A stretch of DNA of 40,271 bases from Erysipelotrichaceae bacterium (lineage in GTDB: Bacteria > Bacillota_I > Bacilli_A > Erysipelotrichales > Erysipelotrichaceae), in assembly GCA_013334325.1 (NCBI GenBank), contig JAAXXT010000022.1:1-40271 (forward strand), written 5' to 3'. Below the pieces are notes generated by a model. It ran no database searches. It was not told the origin of the DNA and worked only from the letters and a program-made list of their open reading frames with translations. The position numbers and the translations under genes were made by a program. Within the stretch, counting starts at the first letter, position 1; every line of letters starts with the position of its first letter. Below, piece by piece: positions 24,726 through 33,139 of the stretch.

Positions 24726-27700
24726 CAAACATCGAAAAAATGAATCCATACCTTAAGGCTCAAGCCATAAGAAATCACAATGTATTGGTGAGTGCTTCAG
24801 CTGGGGCAGGCAAAACCACCAATCTTATCGAAAGATTATTATTAAGGATCCAAAACGATAGGATCCCTGTGACCCAGATCATTGCGGTCACTTTTGCGAA
24901 AGATGCGGCAGCTGAACTCAAAGAAAAACTAGAAAAGAGATTAAGTGATCTTTATCATAAGACAAAAGATGAATTCATTTATGAACAGTTAAGTCTATTG
25001 CCTCAGGCACAGATCACTACGATCCATTCCTTCTGTTTGGATATGGTTCGTAGTTATTCCTATGTCTTGGGATTAGATCCAGCGTGTGCTGAAAACATCC
25101 TAGATGAAACCATGAAATCGGAGATGATGGAGCTAGCGTTTGGGGAAGCACTAGCTCATTATCCACAGACCCATACAAAAGGTCTAGAAGAACTGTTGGC
25201 TCATTTCTCTTCAAGACCTGAATCTACAGAGAGTTTAAAAACAAGTGTTTACAGCCTTTCTGATAAATTGAAAACACTCAATGATCCAAAAGCCTGGATC
25301 GATAAATCACTTCAAGCGCTCAAGACAAAAAAGAGCGATGAGTTGAGTGCAGAGTTGAAGTCGTGGTTACATGTGTATTATCGATGGGCTATCGATGATC
25401 TTCTTTTCCTATGTGAAAGCAATCTTTTAAGGATGTCTGAAGAGAAAGCTTACTACGCTCTATGTGAAGAAGCAGATCAAATGTTGGTCGATGGGATACA
25501 ATTTGGATTAACAGATTTAATAGAGGCATTAAAAGTTCTTTTACTTGAGATGAATGATTTCAACTATACCAAGTTTAGAAACAGTGTTCTTCAGCTCCCT
25601 AAGAATGGGTTTAGTTCTTTACCTAAAGCACAAAACCATCCAGAATACGATAAGTCCATGAAGAAAATGGTGGGAGCTTATCGAGAAATATTGAGTACTT
25701 TGTTTGAAGAAGAAGATTGGTTCAAGGATCATGAAGAGCTGTATCTAAGATCAGAAAGCTTGGCTAAACTTACTTTAGACTTTATGGATGCTTATCAAAA
25801 ACTAAAAGAAAAAGAGAAAGTCATCGATTTTGATGACATGGAACACTTTGCCTTGGATATCTTAAGAAACAAAAACTTTGAAGTTGCTTTAGATTATCAA
25901 AAGAAATACATCGATATCCTAGTCGATGAATATCAAGATACCAACGCCATACAAGATTCGATCATTTCATTGATCGCAAGAGAAGACAATGTGTTTAGAG
26001 TTGGGGATGTGAAACAATCCATCTATCGTTTTAGAAACGCTCAACCTGAACTTATGGCAGGAAGAAAGAAAGTCCAAGATGATCAAAATGAAGTCTTGTT
26101 TTATGACAAGAACTTTAGATCATCTTTACCTATCGTAGAATTCAACAACCTCTTGTTTAAACGCTTGATGAATCAAGATCATCTTAAGGCATCTTATGAT
26201 GATTTGGATTGGGTAAGCATAGGCAGAAAAGAACAAGAACCCAAAGTGGGTGATGGGGTAGAGTTTCATTTATTAATTGATAATGAACCTGAAGTCTTAG
26301 AGATCAAAGAAGATGAGAATGTCTCATTGAATTCTAGTGAAGAAGTATCTGAAGATAATACCTCTGATGATGAGGTCGATAATGGGCTAGATGAGAAAAT
26401 AATCGAGCTTCATCCAGAAGATCTCAATGGGGCTCAATCTAAAGCCATCTACATCGCAAATCTAATTCAAGATTTAAGAAAGAATTCTGATTTTAAGAAG
26501 TACTCTGATTATACGATCTTAGTAAGAACCAATGGGATAAAAGCTATTCTTAAAGAGATCTTCGATCAAGCCAATATTCCAAACAGTATCAGTGTAAAGA
26601 CGGGCTTCTTTAGTTCAGATGCGGTCCAAGATGTCTTGTTGGTGATAAAGTTCATCATCGATCCTCATGATTCGATCAACTTCATTGGTTTATGTTTATC
26701 CGATTTCGTACAGATGACAGAGGAACATGTCGCTAATCTAAAGCTGCACAAAGATAGAATCACTAATTTCTATGAGGCTTTAGAAACAGCTTTCCCAAGT
26801 AAATATGCTCTTTTAAAGAAGTTTAGAGAGGATGTATCTGGAAAGAACCTTGTGGAGATCTTTAGAGCGATCTATGGGTTCAATCACTATTATGATGAAC
26901 ATTGTACAAAACAACAAAGAGCGAATCTAGATCTTTTGTTTGAGAAAGCTCAAGTGTTCGCGAAAGATAATCTTGCCTTGGCTGAATTCTTGACCTTGAT
27001 CAAAAACATCAAAGATGAAGAAAGCAGTGAAGCTATCCCTTATACAAAGAAGGATGATGTGGTCAAAGTGATGACCATCCATCAATCTAAAGGTCTACAG
27101 TTTCCTGTGGTCATCTATTGGTCTGCAGACAAAGCCAAAACAAAAGATAAAGACAATGAAGTATTGTTGGATTCAGACTTAGGCTTCGCTTTAAAAACGG
27201 TCAAGCTTCCTAAACGTTATACTCGTAAGAGTCCATACAGGATCGCAATGGAAATGAAAGCGATCCAAGATGATGTGGAAGAACAAGTACGTTTACTATA
27301 TGTCGCTTTGACACGTGCAGAGAGTCGTTTGATCATCGTAGATAAGAAATCTACAGCTCATTATCCAGCCTTAAACTACACCAGTATCTTAAATGCCTTA
27401 GGTCCGACCAATTGGATCCTTTTAGCGCTCAAAGAAAATGAAGGTTATAAACACATCGAAGTGCCTTCTCCTACGACTTTGACTCAAATCAATCCTGAAA
27501 TCGTAGAACCTCAGACCTTGGTGATTACCGAAAAAGCAGGATCAACTATCGAATTCAAGACCCCATCTTCAACCCACACGAAGTTTACTCATTTCAAGTT
27601 GAACTTCAATACCAACATCGGCTCTAATCATGGGACCTTGATCCATGAGCTCTTTGAGAAATTACCTCATCAAGGGGTTACTGAATTTATGGTCAAAGAG

Positions 27701-28048
27701 CTTCAATCCGATATTTCGGATTCTGATCTCTCGGCGGTCATGCATTTCTATGAGAATGAGATCTATACTAAGCTATCTCAAGGTGAGATCCATCATGAAT
27801 ATCCTTTCTATGCCTTGATCGATAACGAAGTGCTTCATGGATATATGGATATGGTTTCCTTTACCGATGAAGCTACTTATCTCGTCGACTATAAAACAGA
27901 TCGAGTAGATTCTTCAGAGACCCTATTAGAACTATATTCTGATCAACTCTTGGCTTACACAAAAGTCCTTCAACAGCTGCGTCCTGATAAAGCTGTCAAA
28001 ACTTATCTATATTCTTTGGCTTTAAAATCCTTTATTCCAGTTATCTAA
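24722..28048 (+). CDS. addA: ATP-dependent helicase/nuclease subunit AddA
   Basis: The UvrD-type 3'-5' helicase and nuclease subunit. Walker A SASAGAGKTTNL (residues 24-35), Walker B VDEYQDT near 401, VGDVKQSIYRFRNA near 425, TIHQSKGLQFPVV near 785, LYVALTRAESRL near 862 and the nuclease motif VDYKTD near 1055 are all intact. At 1108 residues it is somewhat shorter than Bacillus AddA. A very acidic stretch lies at about 518-566, rich in Glu, Asp and Ser, probably a surface loop. It forms an operon with addB through a four-base overlap and should supply all of the ATPase activity of the pair. Confidence 0.95.
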   Translation: MTNIEKMNPYLKAQAIRNHNVLVSASAGAGKTTNLIERLLLRIQNDRIPVTQIIAVTFAKDAAAELKEKLEKRLSDLYHKTKDEFIYEQLSLLPQAQITTIHSFCLDMVRSYSYVLGLDPACAENILDETMKSEMMELAFGEALAHYPQTHTKGLEELLAHFSSRPESTESLKTSVYSLSDKLKTLNDPKAWIDKSLQALKTKKSDELSAELKSWLHVYYRWAIDDLLFLCESNLLRMSEEKAYYALCEEADQMLVDGIQFGLTDLIEALKVLLLEMNDFNYTKFRNSVLQLPKNGFSSLPKAQNHPEYDKSMKKMVGAYREILSTLFEEEDWFKDHEELYLRSESLAKLTLDFMDAYQKLKEKEKVIDFDDMEHFALDILRNKNFEVALDYQKKYIDILVDEYQDTNAIQDSIISLIAREDNVFRVGDVKQSIYRFRNAQPELMAGRKKVQDDQNEVLFYDKNFRSSLPIVEFNNLLFKRLMNQDHLKASYDDLDWVSIGRKEQEPKVGDGVEFHLLIDNEPEVLEIKEDENVSLNSSEEVSEDNTSDDEVDNGLDEKIIELHPEDLNGAQSKAIYIANLIQDLRKNSDFKKYSDYTILVRTNGIKAILKEIFDQANIPNSISVKTGFFSSDAVQDVLLVIKFIIDPHDSINFIGLCLSDFVQMTEEHVANLKLHKDRITNFYEALETAFPSKYALLKKFREDVSGKNLVEIFRAIYGFNHYYDEHCTKQQRANLDLLFEKAQVFAKDNLALAEFLTLIKNIKDEESSEAIPYTKKDDVVKVMTIHQSKGLQFPVVIYWSADKAKTKDKDNEVLLDSDLGFALKTVKLPKRYTRKSPYRIAMEMKAIQDDVEEQVRLLYVALTRAESRLIIVDKKSTAHYPALNYTSILNALGPTNWILLALKENEGYKHIEVPSPTTLTQINPEIVEPQTLVITEKAGSTIEFKTPSSTHTKFTHFKLNFNTNIGSNHGTLIHELFEKLPHQGVTEFMVKELQSDISDSDLSAVMHFYENEIYTKLSQGEIHHEYPFYALIDNEVLHGYMDMVSFTDEATYLVDYKTDRVDSSETLLELYSDQLLAYTKVLQQLRPDKAVKTYLYSLALKSFIPVI

Positions 28049-28086
28049 AACAAGTAAGCGCTTTAAGATGATGTTTAGGCCTGAGC

Positions 28087-28117
28087 ACTTGAGAAGTGGG
28101 GTCTTCTCAAGTATAAT
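28087..28117 (+). promoter_or_regulatory. Promoter overlapped by a 10-bp inverted repeat
   Basis: A perfect dyad, ACTTGAGAAG (28087-28096) and CTTCTCAAGT (28103-28112) with six bases between, spans the -35 TTGAGA (28089-28094) and the first base of the -10 TATAAT (28112-28117; spacer 17). The fit to the promoter and the lack of a following T run make it an operator rather than a terminator. Confidence 0.65.
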
Positions 28118-28127
28118 GAGAACAATT

Positions 28128-29009
28128 ATGCCCCTAAAGTCAAAAACAAACACAGGCAAAATAGCTTTACTGACATCCTCCCTTTTATGGGGGATTTCTT
28201 TTGTGGCGGTCCAAGAAGCGCTTAATCGAGGATGGACCCCATTTATTTTGATGGGTTTTAGAGGACTGTTGGCGTCGATCGCATTAGGATTCATTGCGTT
28301 TAGACGACCATTCTGGAGAAACAAAGGTTTATTAGGATATAGCTTTATTGCGGGGATCATCTTGTTTATTGGCTTTATCTTTCAAACCTATGGACAGATC
28401 TTCTCGACCGTATCCAATGCGTCGTTTATTACCGTTCAATATGTCGTGTTTATACCTTTACTGATGTGGAGAAGACGAAAGATCACGACCTCAGTTATCT
28501 TCGGTGTTGGATTAGCGATGATAGGGACAGGGTTTTTAACTCTATCTGAAAGCTTTGCCTTTCATATCGGAGATGTCTTATTGATTTCTTGTGCACTTGT
28601 CTTTGCGTTACATATCATGGTCATTGAGAAAGTAGCCAAGTATAACGATGTGATGGCTGCGACCTTCATCCAAGTCTTTACGATCAGTGTCCTTGGTTTC
28701 TTAGTTTCTTTATTTACTCAACCTGTGATCCCAAGCGATGGGTGGATCTATGTGATCTATGCGGGTATAGTCTCCAGCGGGATTGCCTTTCTTTTTCAAG
28801 TCTATGGGCAGAAACATGTGGATTCTACCTTATCTGGGATCATCTTATCTTTTGAAGCACTCTTTGGAGCCTTAGGTGCCATCTTTATTCTTCATGAGCC
28901 TTTTACTCAAAATACTCTGATTGGGGGCTTTTTAATGATGAGTGCTGTTTTTATGGTTGAACTTGGTCCTAAGTTAGGAGTAAGATTAAAAAGAGGTAAC
29001 TATGACTGA
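28128..29009 (+). CDS. EamA/DMT-family transporter
   Basis: A membrane protein of about 293 residues with ten predicted helices in two EamA repeats: LLTSSLLWGISFVAVQEAL at the start and a second repeat after about residue 150 (ISCALVFALHIMVIE). The motif GIVSSGIAFLFQVYGQKHVD near 225 and the end ILSFEALFGALGAIFILHEP are typical of this export family. The substrate cannot be told. ATG 28128 is chosen because the frame upstream crosses the promoter; it lies ten bases after TATAAT without a Shine-Dalgarno. The last eight bases overlap the next gene. Confidence 0.85.
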   Translation: MPLKSKTNTGKIALLTSSLLWGISFVAVQEALNRGWTPFILMGFRGLLASIALGFIAFRRPFWRNKGLLGYSFIAGIILFIGFIFQTYGQIFSTVSNASFITVQYVVFIPLLMWRRRKITTSVIFGVGLAMIGTGFLTLSESFAFHIGDVLLISCALVFALHIMVIEKVAKYNDVMAATFIQVFTISVLGFLVSLFTQPVIPSDGWIYVIYAGIVSSGIAFLFQVYGQKHVDSTLSGIILSFEALFGALGAIFILHEPFTQNTLIGGFLMMSAVFMVELGPKLGVRLKRGNYD

Positions 29010-29805
29010 ACTGACTTTTTTAACTGAGATTAACGATGAAAGAAAAGGCAATCATTTGTGTGCTTTCAACGGCTTTCTCGAAGACTATCTAGAAACCATC
29101 GAAGGGAGTCCTCTAAGAGAGACTTTAAAAAGCTTAGAAGCTTTGAATCCTGACTTTAGGATCATGGTTGGATATCGTTTTAATATCCAAACCGAAGCGG
29201 TTTCTAATCAGATCATTCGTTATAAAGACATCACTAAACTTCCTTCTCATCCTTTTGTCTTACCTATGTTGATCTATGGGAAAGATTCAAATGAAGAAGT
29301 CGTAGGATTTATCTTAGCTCAAGAAGAAGAAAGCTTTACAGTCTTAAAAGGGCTCTATTATGCGATCACAGAAAACAAAGCTCTACTTGAACCTTTACGA
29401 AACAACATCATCGTCGCTCATCTCAACGAAGATACCATAAAGATCATTACCCAATTATCTAAAGCTGAAATCAAGTGTGGAGCTGCCCAACGTATGATCG
29501 ATGGGAAGTATTATGCGGATCTCAACGAACTAAAAACCATCGTTAAAGCAGAAGCAGAAGCGCTTCAAGCTCAAATCAAAGAAGACTTCAAGGAACATAA
29601 ACATCGTGCTCCTTTGATCTATAAAGCAGTGACCTCTTGGTTCTTGATGAAGAAGGTACTCTACGTTCAAACGATGATGAATCGTCATCTATTGGATCGT
29701 GAATGCGGAGGTGACGTTAAGAAACAACGCCATCAAGCGAAACTCAATGCGGACTCTGTAACCTTCATCGCTTACAGTGAACTGTGGAGAACGACTACAA
29801 ACTAA
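29002..29805 (+). CDS. Cytoplasmic protein of unknown function
   Basis: A 267-residue soluble protein with no signal or membrane helix. It mixes alpha and beta sequence in the first half (FRIMVGYRFNIQTEAVSN, FVLPMLIYGKDSNEEVVGFI) and has a long helical, charged second half (LKTIVKAEAEALQAQIKEDF). No catalytic motif is recognised. GAGGTAACT precedes the ATG, which overlaps the end of the DMT gene by eight bases, so the two are cotranscribed. A strong terminator follows at once. Confidence 0.65.
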   Translation: MTELTFLTEINDERKGNHLCAFNGFLEDYLETIEGSPLRETLKSLEALNPDFRIMVGYRFNIQTEAVSNQIIRYKDITKLPSHPFVLPMLIYGKDSNEEVVGFILAQEEESFTVLKGLYYAITENKALLEPLRNNIIVAHLNEDTIKIITQLSKAEIKCGAAQRMIDGKYYADLNELKTIVKAEAEALQAQIKEDFKEHKHRAPLIYKAVTSWFLMKKVLYVQTMMNRHLLDRECGGDVKKQRHQAKLNADSVTFIAYSELWRTTTN

Positions 29806-29826
29806 AGGCTCTTACGAGCCTTTTTT
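29804..29826 (+). terminator. Terminator after the DMT operon
   Basis: An 8-bp stem AAAGGCTC (29804-29811) and GAGCCTTT (29816-29823) with loop TTAC, then Ts to 29826. The left arm uses bases of the stop codon. On the minus strand the tail is short, so it mainly serves the plus strand, although it also abuts the end of the aldehyde dehydrogenase. Confidence 0.85.
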
Positions 29827-31180
29827 ATTTCATGATTTTTCTTACGAGTTTAAGCGTGCTTTTTGAATAAGGAGGATAAACAAGATCTAAATCAAAAAGA
29901 GAGCTCTTTTTAACTACGCTTTTTAAATGAGAGAAGGTTTTAAAGGAGAAGTGACCATGATAAGAACCCATCCCAGAAGAACCAACACCTCCAAAAGGTA
30001 AGTCTCGATTACTGATCTGCATGATGGTGTCGTTGATGGCACCAGATCCAAAGGATATCTTAGAGAAGACTTCTTTCTCAACGTTCTGATTTTTCGTAAA
30101 GAGATAAAGCGCTAAAGGTTTTTCTTTTCGTCTAAGCATCTCTACTACTTCGTCGATTGAATCAAAGCTTAAGATCGGAAGTAAAGGCCCAAAGATCTCT
30201 TCGCCCATGATGGGATCATCCCATAAGACGCGATCGATCAAGGTAGGACTTAAGTAGAGATGTTTCTTATCAGAGATATTCCCATAGATGACTTTTTCAG
30301 GATCGATCAATTTTTTGAGTCGATCGAAATGACGCTCATGAATGATCTTACCGAAACTAATTTGATTGAGTTTCATCTCTGTGATGACTTTTTTAAGCTC
30401 TTCGTTAAACGCATCTTTTATAGAGGCTTGAACTAAGACATAATCAGGAGCGATACAGGTTTGACCCGCATTGATGAATTTCCCAAAGGCGATACGACGA
30501 GCCGCAAATCTTAGATCAGCACTTTCCTCGACGATCGTAGGACTTTTACCCCCTAATTCTAAGGTGACTGGCACTAAGTTTTCACTGGCCGCTTGATAAA
30601 CGATCTTACCTACTTTTGTGGAACCTGTGAAGAAGATATGATCGAAAGGAAGATGAATCAAGGCATTGGTGACTTTTTCATCTCCAGTGAAGATATCGAC
30701 GAGTTCAGGTTTAAAGGTGTTTTTGATGAGATCCACTAAGACATCTTGCGTATGAACTGCGTGTTCACTTGGTTTGATCATGACGGTATTACCAGCCGCA
30801 AGCGCCCCAATCAAAGGTTCGATCACCAATTGAAAAGGATAGTTATAAGGTCCTATGATCAGGATGGTTCCTAAAGGTTCTGCTTTTACCCATGACTTTG
30901 AATAGAAATTAAACAAAGGTGTAGGAACTCTATGAGGTTTAGCCCACTTATCGAGTCTTTTTAAAGTATCATCGATGGACGCTAAACAGAATCCTACTTC
31001 TGTCGTAAAAGCTTCAAACTCTGATTTATTGAGATCTCGTTTAAGGGCTTCATTGATGAGGCTTTCTTTTTCTAGAATGGCTTTCTTTAGATTTCTTAAT
31101 TGGGTCTTACGATAATCGATATCCTTAGTGATGTCTTGATGAAAGAAATCGTGTTGAGCTTGAAGTTGTTGGGTAAACAT
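29825..31180 (-). CDS. Aldehyde dehydrogenase, class 3-like
   Basis: NAD(P)-dependent oxidation of aldehydes to acids. The 451-residue product matches the short class 3 family: IGPYNYPFQLVIEPLIGALAAGN near residue 110, FFTGSTKVG near 185, the general base Glu in LELGGKSP near 208, the catalytic Cys242 in NAGQTCIAPDY, and EEIFGPLLPI near 330. The hydrophobic C-terminal anchor of some eukaryotic members is not seen. It lies eight bases downstream of the alcohol dehydrogenase on the same strand, so the two form an operon that would take an alcohol to an acid or detoxify aldehydes. The substrate is not predictable. Confidence 0.93.
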   Translation of the reverse strand: MFTQQLQAQHDFFHQDITKDIDYRKTQLRNLKKAILEKESLINEALKRDLNKSEFEAFTTEVGFCLASIDDTLKRLDKWAKPHRVPTPLFNFYSKSWVKAEPLGTILIIGPYNYPFQLVIEPLIGALAAGNTVMIKPSEHAVHTQDVLVDLIKNTFKPELVDIFTGDEKVTNALIHLPFDHIFFTGSTKVGKIVYQAASENLVPVTLELGGKSPTIVEESADLRFAARRIAFGKFINAGQTCIAPDYVLVQASIKDAFNEELKKVITEMKLNQISFGKIIHERHFDRLKKLIDPEKVIYGNISDKKHLYLSPTLIDRVLWDDPIMGEEIFGPLLPILSFDSIDEVVEMLRRKEKPLALYLFTKNQNVEKEVFSKISFGSGAINDTIMQISNRDLPFGGVGSSGMGSYHGHFSFKTFSHLKSVVKKSSLFDLDLVYPPYSKSTLKLVRKIMK

Positions 31181-31188
31181 AAGGCCTC

Positions 31189-32397
31189 CTAGACAGTTTG
31201 TCTAATACTTAATGGTAAGATTTCGAAATCCTTATGGGTAAAGATCTTAGGGACAGGATAGAAAGGATTGGCTTCAGAATAGGCATTCTTCGCCATCTTA
31301 GGAATATCAGTATCTAGGATACCTTTAAGATCACTAGGTATATTCATACGAGTATTCATGGATTCGATATGAGATATGAAGGCTTCAGCTTTATCAGTAG
31401 ATGAAGCAGATTTATCTGTAAGCTTAGTAAGATCTGATAACTCAGCGAGTTTTAGTGTAACGCTAGATTCATAATAACGCAATACTCGAGGTAGTAAGAT
31501 CGCATTCGCCAATCCATGAGGAGTATTATAGAAACCACCTAAAGTATGAGCTAACGCATGAACATTACCGACATAAGCCATCGTAAATGCTTTACCTGCC
31601 TTAAATGCGGCTTTCTGCATGTTTAATCGAGTATTCATATTCTCAGGATGATCATAAGCTTCAACCAAGTTCTCAAAAATCAATTGGATGGCTTCGATCT
31701 CTAAACTCTTGGTTTCTTTCGTATTGGCTTGACCGATATAGGCTTCTATCGCATGAGTCAACGCATCCATCCCTGTGGTAGAAGTGATATGAGGAGGAAG
31801 ATTCTTGGTTAGGAAAGGATCCAAGATCGCATAGGTAGGAAATAGATTTGGATCCGTAATGGCGTATTTCTCATGAGTATGAGGATTGGTGACGACACAA
31901 GCCAAGGTGGTTTCACTGCCTGTCCCTGAAGTCGTTGGGATCGCAATGACAAGAGGAGTTCTTCTTAAAACTCCTAAGACACCTTTCATTTGACGTAAGG
32001 ATTTATTTGGACGAGCGACGCGTGCTGCGACACCTTTTGCGCAATCAATCGGAGATCCACCCCCAAACGCAATGATGGCTTGACAATCATTCTCGTGATA
32101 AGCAACCAAAGCTTCTTCGATATTATCTACCGTTGGATTGGCTTTGGTTTGATCGTAGAGGGCTACTTTGATGCCTTTAGCGTTTAAATCATCCAATAAA
32201 GGTTTGGCGAGATTGATTTTAGAGAGCTGAGGATCAGTGACGAAAAGAACGCTGGCTATTTTAAGTTCATCGTTTAATAGGGGAGCGATCTCATAGATCG
32301 CATTTTCTTTTGAGATGACTTTTGGGAAATGAAAAGGAATCACTGCGACAATGATTTTGAATACCTGTTGATAAAGTCGATAGTAGAGATTAAGCAT
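31189..32397 (-). CDS. Iron-containing alcohol dehydrogenase
   Basis: A 402-residue group III alcohol dehydrogenase. The coenzyme motif GGGSPIDCAKGVAA near residue 105, TTSGTGSETT near 155, and the metal-binding DALTHAIEAYI and HALAHTLGGFYNTPHG segments near 210 and 280 contain the expected Asp and His ligands. Such enzymes interconvert alcohols and aldehydes with NAD(P). The promoter lies on the minus strand at 32437-32465, and a small palindrome sits in the leader. The short partner gene downstream is an aldehyde dehydrogenase. Confidence 0.93.
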   Translation of the reverse strand: MLNLYYRLYQQVFKIIVAVIPFHFPKVISKENAIYEIAPLLNDELKIASVLFVTDPQLSKINLAKPLLDDLNAKGIKVALYDQTKANPTVDNIEEALVAYHENDCQAIIAFGGGSPIDCAKGVAARVARPNKSLRQMKGVLGVLRRTPLVIAIPTTSGTGSETTLACVVTNPHTHEKYAITDPNLFPTYAILDPFLTKNLPPHITSTTGMDALTHAIEAYIGQANTKETKSLEIEAIQLIFENLVEAYDHPENMNTRLNMQKAAFKAGKAFTMAYVGNVHALAHTLGGFYNTPHGLANAILLPRVLRYYESSVTLKLAELSDLTKLTDKSASSTDKAEAFISHIESMNTRMNIPSDLKGILDTDIPKMAKNAYSEANPFYPVPKIFTHKDFEILPLSIRQTV

Positions 32398-32412
32398 AGG
32401 GTTTAGCCTTTC

Positions 32413-32465
32413 GTTTTCAATGAAAACATTGGCTTAATTATACAGTGCTTAAGTGTTTGTGTAAG
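32413..32465 (-). promoter_or_regulatory. Promoter and leader palindrome of the alcohol/aldehyde dehydrogenase operon
   Basis: On the minus strand CTTACA (32460-32465), 17 bases and TATAAT (32437-32442). Downstream, in the predicted leader, GTTTTC-AAT-GAAAAC (32413-32427) is a perfect 6-bp dyad that could be an operator or a short leader hairpin. Confidence 0.58.
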
Positions 32466-32483
32466 ATGAAACTTATTTCACAA

Positions 32484-32502
32484 TAAAAGCAAGTTTCCTT
32501 GC
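32484..32502 (-). terminator. Terminator of the YigZ-like gene
   Basis: On the minus strand GCAAG-GAAA-CTTGC followed by TTTTATT (stem arms 32489-32493 and 32498-32502). It directly follows the stop codon. The stem is short but has a stable GNRA loop. Confidence 0.65.
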
Positions 32503-33111
32503 CTATAATACTTCTATTTCTTCTAAGATGAGTCTTTGTTCAAGACACTGTGCTTGACCTAAACTTTGATTACTCAATGCGTTCATAAGGTTCTTATCTT
32601 TACTCACAAAACGCATGAGCGCAAAGAAACCATCATCTAGGAAGGTGGTTTCTCTTAAACTTTCTTTATTGAAGCGTCTTATCGTATCGATCTTCTCGAT
32701 GGGGACCTTCACCATAACCTCTTCCATCTCCACCAATTGGGTCAATTTCGTGGTCTTTAGAGCTTGGATCACAGAATCCATATACGCATGAACCAAACCA
32801 TTGATCCCTAGATTGGTTCCGCCATAGTATCTGATCACTACCGCTAAAATGTCGGTGATGTCTTGTTCCTTCAGGACCTTGAGCTCTGTTTTTCCTGCTG
32901 TGCCTGGGACTTCCCCATCATCTGAACTTCGTTCAACGTTATTGGATCTAAAGGCATAGGTGATATGGGTAGCTTCAGGATGTTCAGATTTAAGTCGATT
33001 TAAAATGACTTTGGCTTCTTCGAATGAAAAAACACGCTCAAGATGGGTGATAAATTCAGAGTGCTTTAGTGTTAAGATAGTGCGTGTGTTAAAATGAATA
33101 CGGTACGACAT
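32503..33111 (-). CDS. YigZ/IMPACT (UPF0029) family protein
   Basis: A protein of 203 residues reading from the minus-strand ATG at 33111. The UPF0029 signature VVIRYYGGTNLGINGLVHAY near residue 90 and DDGEVPGTAGK before it identify the family. Bacterial YigZ has two ferredoxin-like domains and is linked to translation or nucleic-acid binding, with no settled biochemical role. The longer frame from 33195 would run back over the purB start and adds residues unlike the family. An extended -10, TGGTATACT, lies seven bases before ATG. Confidence 0.88.
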   Translation of the reverse strand: MSYRIHFNTRTILTLKHSEFITHLERVFSFEEAKVILNRLKSEHPEATHITYAFRSNNVERSSDDGEVPGTAGKTELKVLKEQDITDILAVVIRYYGGTNLGINGLVHAYMDSVIQALKTTKLTQLVEMEEVMVKVPIEKIDTIRRFNKESLRETTFLDDGFFALMRFVSKDKNLMNALSNQSLGQAQCLEQRLILEEIEVL

Positions 33112-33118
33112 TAATGAA

Positions 33119-33127
33119 AGTATACCA
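33119..33127 (-). promoter_or_regulatory. Extended -10 promoter of the YigZ-like gene
   Basis: On the minus strand TGGTATACT (TATACT at 33119-33124) with seven bases to the ATG at 33111. It lies in the 28-base gap shared with the divergent purB gene. No Shine-Dalgarno is visible. Confidence 0.5.
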
Positions 33128-33139
33128 TAGGGGGTACTG

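Noticed and set aside
28087-28117. Inverted repeat read as the addA terminator
   Set aside because: No T run follows on the plus strand; instead a -10 TATAAT begins at the last base of the stem, and a -35 lies inside the left arm.
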